Shown one piece after another: positions 59,101 to 64,000 of a DNA stretch of 64,000 nucleotides; within the stretch, counting starts at the first letter, position 1; each line of letters starts with the position of its first letter. Location of the stretch: positions 33,457,968 through 33,521,967 of the forward strand of contig NC_084704.1 in the NCBI RefSeq assembly GCF_033807575.1, in the 5' to 3' direction. The stretch comes from Cydia pomonella (Eukaryota > Arthropoda > Insecta > Lepidoptera > Tortricidae). A model generated the notes under the pieces. The model ran no database searches, had not been told where the DNA came from, and saw only the letters and a list, made by a program, of their open reading frames with translations. A program made the translations under genes and the position numbers.

Positions 59101-61703
59101 CTAATAAAAATAAAAAAATATTTAGTACAGATAGATATCTAAGGCTAATAATCTACGACATGTAATATCGTCTTGATCGGGTAAACTTCGGTAACGAAGT
59201 TGGTGGAGCGATGGAGCTTTGACTCAGAGCCTTGCGAATTTCACCAAAGGCTTTTTCCTTACTTAAGGGGATACAGGAGCTGAGATTTCAATATTCTAGG
59301 CGAATATATCCGTTTCGCTAACGAAAGCGGCTCCTACAACCAGTGCAATAAGGACAACGCTAGGTTAGGCGAAAAACCCTGCGTAAAAATCACAAAAAAC
59401 GATATTACGAACTCGACTGTTTCGTCCTCCAAAACTCAACCAAATGTAACGAAATTTTGAGATCTAAATTGTAATGAAATTATCTGTGTCGGACTGTTTT
59501 GATTTTTAAGCTAATTGATGTCAGTTTTGAATACCATGCTTCGCCAAATAAATAGATCAAAGGCAAAAGGTAATAGCAGCATCGCTTCGAGCGATAGCGC
59601 CATAACCTTTAGGTAGTGCCCGGTAATATGGGCGCCACTTTTAGATATTTAACAAACTGATCACATATCGGTGAAAGTTTTAATTATGTGTCGAAAGATG
59701 GCAGTAAATTTACGTCGCTACAAAGACAAAGTTTTCTTTAACAATACACTTTTTTTCAAATTCTCTTTGCTAATACTACTTGTTCACAGGTGGCAGAGAG
59801 GCCCCAACACATGCTGATGCGAGTCGCGATCGGTATTCACGGTGAAGACATCGACGCCGCCATCAACACTTACAATCTACTCTCGGAGAAGTATTTCACC
59901 CACGCCAGCCCCACCCTGTTCTCCGCCGCCACCCCTCGGCCGCAGCTGTCGTCCTGCTTCCTCATCGCCATGAAGGACGACAGCATCGAGGGCATCTACG
60001 ACACGCTCAAGCAGTGCGCCCTCATATCCAAGTCCGCCGGGGGCATCGGCGTGCACGTGCACTGCATCAGGGCGAAGGGCACGTACATCGCCGGCACCAA
60101 CGGCGTGTCCAACGGGCTCGTGCCCATGCTGCGCGTGTACAACAACACGGCGCGCTACGTGGACCAGGGCGGCAACAAGCGGCCCGGGGCCTTCGCCGTC
60201 TACCTGGAGCCCTGGCACGCCGACATATTCGAATTCCTCGACTTGAGGAAAAACACCGGCAAGGAGGAGGTTCGCGCGCGTGAACTGTTCTATGCCTTGT
60301 GGATCCCGGACCTCTTCATGAAGAGGGTGGAGGCCAACCAGCTCTGGAGCCTCATGTGCCCCCACGACAGCCCGGGGCTGGCCGACTACTGGGGGGAAGA
60401 GTTTGAAGCGCTCTATGAACAATATGAACAAGAAAATCGATTTGTCAAACAGGTTAAAGCACAAATTCTATGGAAAGCTATTATTGAGGCACAGGTAGAG
60501 ACCGGAACGCCTTTCATGCTTTACAAAGATTCTTGCAACAGAAAGAGCAATCAGAAGAATCTGGGGACTATCAAATGCAGCAACCTTTGCACCGAAATCG
60601 TCGAGTACACGTCCTCCGACGAGGTCGCCGTCTGTAATTTAGCTTCGATAGCTTTGAACATGTTTGTCAACGATGACAAAACGTACAATTTCGAAAAATT
60701 GAAGGATGTGACCAAAACCATTACCGAGAATTTGAACAAAATCATTGACGTGAACTTCTACCCGGTCCCGGAGGCTAGAAACTCCAACATGAGGCACCGA
60801 CCGATCGGAATCGGAGTCCAGGGCTTGGCGGACACTTTCGTTTTGATGAGGCTGCCGTATGAGAGTGAAGCCGCGATTAAACTGAATCAGCAAATATTTG
60901 AGACCATTTACTATGGCGCCTTGGAGGCGAGTTGCGAGTTGGCGGAGAAACTCGGAGTGTACGAGACTTACCAAGGAAGTCCTGCCAGTCAAGGGATATT
61001 GCAGTACGAAATGTGGAATAAGACCCCGACCGACTTATGGAACTGGGCTGCTCTCAAAGAGAAAATTGCAAAACATGGCCTTCGCAACTCCCTCCTACTG
61101 GCTCCCATGCCCACCGCTTCAACTGCACAAATATTAGGAAACAATGAATCTTTTGAGCCGTTCACATCCAATATTTACCAAAGAAGGGTTCTGTCTGGCG
61201 AGTTCCAGGTCGTCAACCATCACTTGCTCCGTGACTTGACTGAGGCGGATTTGTGGGATGAAGACATGAAGAACCTCATCATCCACAACAATGGTTCCAT
61301 ACAAAACATAGAGTCTATACCTAAAGAAATAAGAGACTTGTATAAGACTGTTTGGGAGATCTCCGTGAAAACCACCATTCAGATGGCTGCAGACAGAGGT
61401 GCATTTATAGATCAGAGCCAGTCATTCAATATCCACGTGGCCGAGCCGAACTACGGCAAGCTCACGTCTATCCACTTCTACGCTTGGAAATTGGGTTTGA
61501 AAACTGGCATGTACTACCTGCGAACCAAGCCGGCGGCGAATGCTATCCAGTTTACTGTTGATAAGGCTAAAGCGAAGGCAAGAATCCCAAACGGAAACAC
61601 CAATAGCACTACGAATGGAAATGCTGAAAGAGACGAAGCTAACATGGCGGCCATCACCTGCTCTTTACAAAACAAAGACGAATGCCTAAGTTGTGGATCT
61701 TAG
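53111..61703 (+). CDS. RnrL: Ribonucleoside-diphosphate reductase large subunit (RnrL/RRM1)
   Basis: Exons 53111-53150, 55457-55545, 57146-57323, 58876-59075 and 59790-61703, GT...AG with matching phases, 806 aa (human RRM1 792). With RnrS it reduces ribonucleoside diphosphates to deoxyribonucleotides for DNA synthesis in the cytosol. Seen: N-terminal ATP-cone region (VHKRGGRVEEVHIDKITSRI), then the ten-stranded barrel. Catalytic residues by alignment to human: C225 and C451 (redox pair), N434, C436 (thiyl radical) and E438 in SNLCTEIVEY, and the C-terminal C801/C804 pair in DECLSCGS. The ATG at 53111 was preferred to 53123 for context (acaagATGG). Poly(A) signals at 61826 and 61831. The exon 5 acceptor follows a half MITE. 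Introns 1 and 2 carry a hAT-like element and an unknown ORF. Confidence 0.95.
53672..55298. mobile_element. Non-autonomous hAT-like DNA transposon (1.6 kb)
   Basis: Ends are 'tagtgtccgaccgaa' (left) and the inverted 'ttcggttggacacta' (right), flanked by a perfect 8-bp duplication atttttaa at 53664-53671 and 55299-55306. Subterminal regions contain many gtttcggtttcgg motifs. Eight-bp duplications and subterminal repeats are hallmarks of the hAT superfamily. No transposase frame survives inside. In RnrL intron 1. Confidence 0.88.
55358..55436 (-). mobile_element. SINE 3' fragment
   Basis: 'ttgtcccggcatattgccac', 'ggctcatgggagcctggggt' and 'ccgaagatttggcat' are the reverse complement of the 3' tail of the SINE at 50510-50740. 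It lies 20 bp before exon 2 of RnrL. Confidence 0.65.
55792..56205 (+). other. Unexplained 137-codon open frame in RnrL intron 2
   Basis: Open from an ATG at 55792: a hydrophobic N-terminus (IIMLFLKLILCIGFSYFGYI) followed by a Lys-rich part with ICEVCLKTKK and several later Cys and His residues (LLFKCPSAK, LLAHIHSS). The length is unusual for such AT-rich sequence but could occur by chance. No family recognised. It may be a remnant of a mobile element. Confidence 0.25.
56340..57145. other. RnrL intron 2, GC-richer block of unknown origin
   Basis: 56570-56850 is distinctly GC-rich (for example ccctgggaggtatgtgtggc and tttgggcggggccaggtttc) and followed at 56895-56930 by 'gtgccgggccacgacgagct'. 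No coding family recognised; probably a transposon fragment. Confidence 0.3.
57799..58050 (+). mobile_element. Complete tRNA-derived SINE
   Basis: tRNA-like head with A-box-like 'tggctaagtgggtag' and B box 'gggttcaaatcc', then 'gcatttattcatgtgatgag', 'gttcccgagtcatgggtgtt' and an AT-rich tail ending near 'gggacttagtcaatttgtgt'. A reversed head fragment lies at 5285-5400. In RnrL intron 3. Confidence 0.75.
58069..58448. mobile_element. Long-armed palindromic MITE
   Basis: Two ~165-bp arms mirror each other: 'gtcaaagaaaactttgtagc' / 'gctacaaagttttctttgac', 'ttaaaacttttagaacgcca' / 'tggcattctaaaagttttaa', 'gatccttattctctaa' / 'gaaagaataaggatc'. The ~60-bp centre contains 'gatcaaaggtctttagttta'. 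Related pieces are at 59545-59775 and 61964-62029. In RnrL intron 3. Confidence 0.8.
59166..59544. other. RnrL intron 4, unrecognised repeat-like sequence
   Basis: Contains 'ggtaaacttcggtaacgaag' (an inverted aacttcgg/taacgaagtt pair) and 'tccgtttcgctaacgaaagc'. No family known to me and no coding content. Confidence 0.3.
59545..59775. mobile_element. Right half of the palindromic MITE, abutting RnrL exon 5
   Basis: 'gcccggtaatatgggcgcca', 'gtgtcgaaagatggcagtaa', 'atttacgtcgctacaaag' and 'ttcaaattctctttgcta' match the right half of 58069-58448. It ends about 14 bp before the exon 5 start (59790), so much of the upstream part of the acceptor region is transposon-derived. Confidence 0.65.
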
Positions 61704-62962
61704 AAATATAATCTTGATAATTGTAAGTTAATATTTTGTAAGGTAGAATTATGCATGAAACAATAATGTGGATAAATTGCCTATCAGTTTGTAATTAAGT
61801 GTAATAATGTTAATGTTATATAAGCAATAAAATAAATGCCTAAGCTTATTTTCATACCAATATTGTTTATTTCAATTATGCAATACCTTCATGTAACAAG
61901 AACAGAATATTCCAACTGTAGCGACACAAGCCACAAAGACGGATCCTTTCAAACAAGTTAAAGAAAACTTTGTAGCCAGGGCAAATTTACTGCTAATCTC
62001 TATTTCAAATTCTCTTTGGTTAAGAGTTTAGGAAAGGGGAGCCGTTTTTTTCAGGGTCATTTTATTTCCAACATAACAGCAACTTTTAATTTTTTTTCGT
62101 GTAGGTAATGTCAAATTAACACCTTAACGCATGTCAAAATTCAAAAATTTATTCTGCAAGTAGGCCTCAAGGGCTCTTTTACAAGTCAATACAACATTTA
62201 TAGTAACATCATATAGTGACATGAAAAATACATAACAACATTTATAAATACAACAGCCAATACCTGGGTAAACATTACATTATAATAATCTTAAAATAAA
62301 TAATTAATAAAAAATATTTTATTTAAATTTGAACTTTAATAGCTGTGAATAGAGTTGAATATTATAACTGCCATATATAGTGCATGTGCTACAACGGAAA
62401 ACACCGCATGCATATCTACATCCACGATTTTTGGTACACAGGTACTTTAGACCAAAACATTTAATTTTTCCAGTAGTTCCTAAAAATCTTAACTTCTAGA
62501 ATCGTCACATAAGGCGTTTGGGACTTAGAAAATTTGAGTGACAACCTAACGTAGTATGGTCACTTCTGAAAATATCGAAACGGGCAAAGTGCAAAAAAAA
62601 ATGTATACACTACCCTAATATATGGGCCATAAAGTCGTGGCATATTTTTGGCACTTCGATCGTGTCGATGTCTTCAGACGCGACTGTTCAGTTCTGGTTT
62701 GTTGGTTTGATCAAATCAACCAAACACGCTCTTCCTCGTTTCGCTCGTCGTCGCCACGATTACCCCCATTCGATATTTACACTGCTACGTATGAGTTAAC
62801 GTATTCACTGGCAGTGAATGTGTTAAATGTATTTTTGGGTTTAGTACTGAAATCAAAGCTAACATTCACATATATTTCATAATTTTATTATAAATTTACA
62901 ATAAATAATAATTGACAACTCATTATTAAAACAATACATTAACCTTATTAATATTAATAGTC
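61704..62962. other. Convergent intergenic region RnrL / TBP-related
   Basis: Holds the RnrL 3' UTR (to about 61850) and a MITE arm at 61964-62029 (aaagaaaactttgtagcc...tttcaaattctctttgg). A LINE-tail-like stretch at 62143-62275 contains 'caagtaggcctcaagggctc' and 'ttttacaagtcaatac'. No gene recognised; an open frame at 62622-62882 shows no family resemblance. Confidence 0.5.
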
Positions 62963-63978
62963 TTAATTTTTTCTATAACTTCTTAATATTGGATAAATAA
63001 TATCTAGGGCTTCATGGATTTCATTCCTCGTCTTTCCTCCTGAAAACAATTTGAAAGGAAATCTCAATCGACTTCGTATTTAGGTATACTCGCCATTAGA
63101 TATATCGGAGCGGACGAGGTGCTCAAAAATATCTGAACACGCACTAGCGCCTTGACAGTAGAAAAGACGTGTTCGAATATGTGAACACGTTGGCCGCTCC
63201 GATTTATCTGATGACGACTGTACATGGTACAAACAATAAAGAATACCTACATTTTTGTCAGTTATTTACAGGTACACTCAGCTGCAAAATTGCAGCTGAG
63301 TGTACCTGTAAGTAAGAATGAATTTCATTCATAAAGTGGCTGAACTATTTTAGCTCGCTTTACATTCATTTCATACCTTCAGAGATTAATAAAAACAGTA
63401 GTTTTAAAGGGCTGGTGGCCTAGCGGTAAGAGCGTGCGACTTTCAATGGAGGTCGCGGGTTCAAACCCCAGCTCGTACCAATGAGTTTTTCGGAACTTAT
63501 GTAAGAAATATCATTTGATATTTACGAGTCGCTTTTCGGTGAGGGAAAACATCATGAGGAAACTGGACTAATCCTAATAAGGCCTCGTTTACCCTCAGGG
63601 TTGGAAGATGGCAGTCGGTTTTATAAAAACGAATGCCTACGCCAATTCTTGGGATTAGTTGCCCAGGCTCCTATGAGCCGTGGCAAAAATAGCGGGAAAA
63701 CGCGAGGTAGATAATATTAGTAGTTTTAAATCAGAAATTTGTTCCCATTATATGAATGAAAGTTATAATTTTGAATTACCTGTGAAAACAATTTTTCCAT
63801 TAACAAATATTAACAGGACGACTCTAGGCCGCACCATCCGGTAGACGAGTCCGGGGAAGAGCTCCGGCTCATATGACGTGAACTGTCCATGTGCTTGCTG
63901 TAAAGCTTCTAACCTCACTGGGAACCTCAGGTCCCCTGTTGCTATGAAATTTTGTATTTTAAAATCCAGAAATTTTGC
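62963..63978 (-). CDS. TBP-family transcription factor, probably TRF-like (last two exons)
   Basis: Exons 63978-63780 and 63039-62963 on the minus strand; acceptors attttcag and gttttcag, phases match. The first encodes DFKIQNFIATGDLRFPVRLE, SYEPELFPGLVYRMVRPRVV and LLIFVNGKIVFT; the second GGKTRNEIHEALDIIYPILR then SYRKN and the stop. This is the C-terminal repeat of the saddle-shaped TATA-binding domain that contacts DNA and TFIIB. Canonical insect TBP is almost invariant here (for example GLVLTH, IFVSGKVVLTGAK), while this protein has several changes including VNGKIVFT, closer to TBP-related factor TRF as I recall it. In flies TRF serves RNA polymerase III. The 5' exons are right of the window. 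A SINE and a MITE occupy the intron. Confidence 0.8.
63092..63222. mobile_element. Small MITE with inverted ends
   Basis: 'attagatatatcggagcgg' at the left mirrors 'ccgctccgatttatctgat' at the right, with related 'tgctcaaaaatatctgaaca' / 'tgttcgaatatgtgaaca' arms inside. About 130 bp, in the last intron of the TBP-related gene. Confidence 0.6.
63266..63311. repeat. Perfect 21-bp hairpin
   Basis: Arms 'ttacaggtacactcagctgca' minus its first base (20 shown: tacaggtacactcagctgca) and the exact reverse complement, separated by aaat. In the last intron of the TBP-related gene. Function unknown; could be a minimal transposon footprint. Confidence 0.6.
63412..63712 (+). mobile_element. Complete tRNA-derived SINE
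   Basis: Head 'gggctggtggcctagcggta' with an A-box-like segment, and B box 'gggttcaaacccc' ending at about 63480. The body has 'gaggaaactggactaatcct', 'ttggaagatggcagtcggtt', 'ccaattcttgggattagttg' and 'ctatgagccgtggcaaaaat'. The same body occurs truncated at 50510-50740 and 55358-55436. Antisense within the TBP-related gene's intron. Not a functional tRNA gene. Confidence 0.8.
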
Positions 63979-64000
63979 CTGAAAATATACAACTTTTTAT

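Noticed and set aside
63412..63482. A functional tRNA gene.
   Set aside because: The tRNA-like head is followed directly by a SINE body found elsewhere without the head, with no pol III T-run terminator after the B box.

Overview
This is a eukaryotic window, almost certainly from a moth or butterfly (Lepidoptera). The genes are split by introns with GT...AG borders and often have AATAAA signals. The introns hold lepidopteran-type repeats: tRNA-derived SINEs, 'gggttccgtacc...acggaaccc' elements, many short inverted-repeat MITEs, and 3' tails of RTE-like and CR1/Jockey-like LINEs. Gene models were built by hand from splice signals and remembered family sequences; no search was run.

Layout: (1) 1756-1975 (-), first coding exon of an FRS2-like FGF-receptor adaptor whose remainder lies off the left edge. 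(2) 2727-23309 (+), Rab3 GTPase-activating protein non-catalytic subunit (10 exons, 1329 aa). (3) 24492-28304 (+), Mediator subunit MED8 (4 exons, 255 aa). (4) 28732-29453 (+), a small unrecognised two-exon gene. (5) 29.5-32.1 kb, a LINE-rich gap. (6) 32716-46501 (-), chaperonin subunit CCT4 (11 exons, 539 aa). (7) 47496-48470 (+), intronless RNF26-type E3 ubiquitin ligase, head-to-head with CCT4. (8) 49659-51550 (-), NIPA-type magnesium transporter (3 exons, 345 aa). (9) 53111-61703 (+), ribonucleotide reductase large subunit (5 exons, 806 aa). (10) 62963-63978 (-), last two exons of a TBP-family factor, probably TRF-like. The genes are unrelated housekeeping genes and do not form a pathway.

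The outstanding feature is a repeated kind of structure. Three long tandem arrays occupy about 16 kb: 183 bp x ~56 in Rab3GAP2, and 155 bp x ~13 and 254 bp x ~15 in CCT4. Every unit is built the same way: the 3' part of one coding exon, its 5' splice site, and the first ~26-41 bp of the following intron. Each array therefore multiplies a splice donor. A fourth, old and diverged array with the same geometry sits in Rab3GAP2 intron 5 (about 5541-5995), and the outermost 254-bp copy is decayed. These diverged copies cannot be explained by assembly error and suggest that duplication across 5' splice sites is a recurrent process here. The near-perfect identity of the long arrays still means their copy number must be checked in raw reads.
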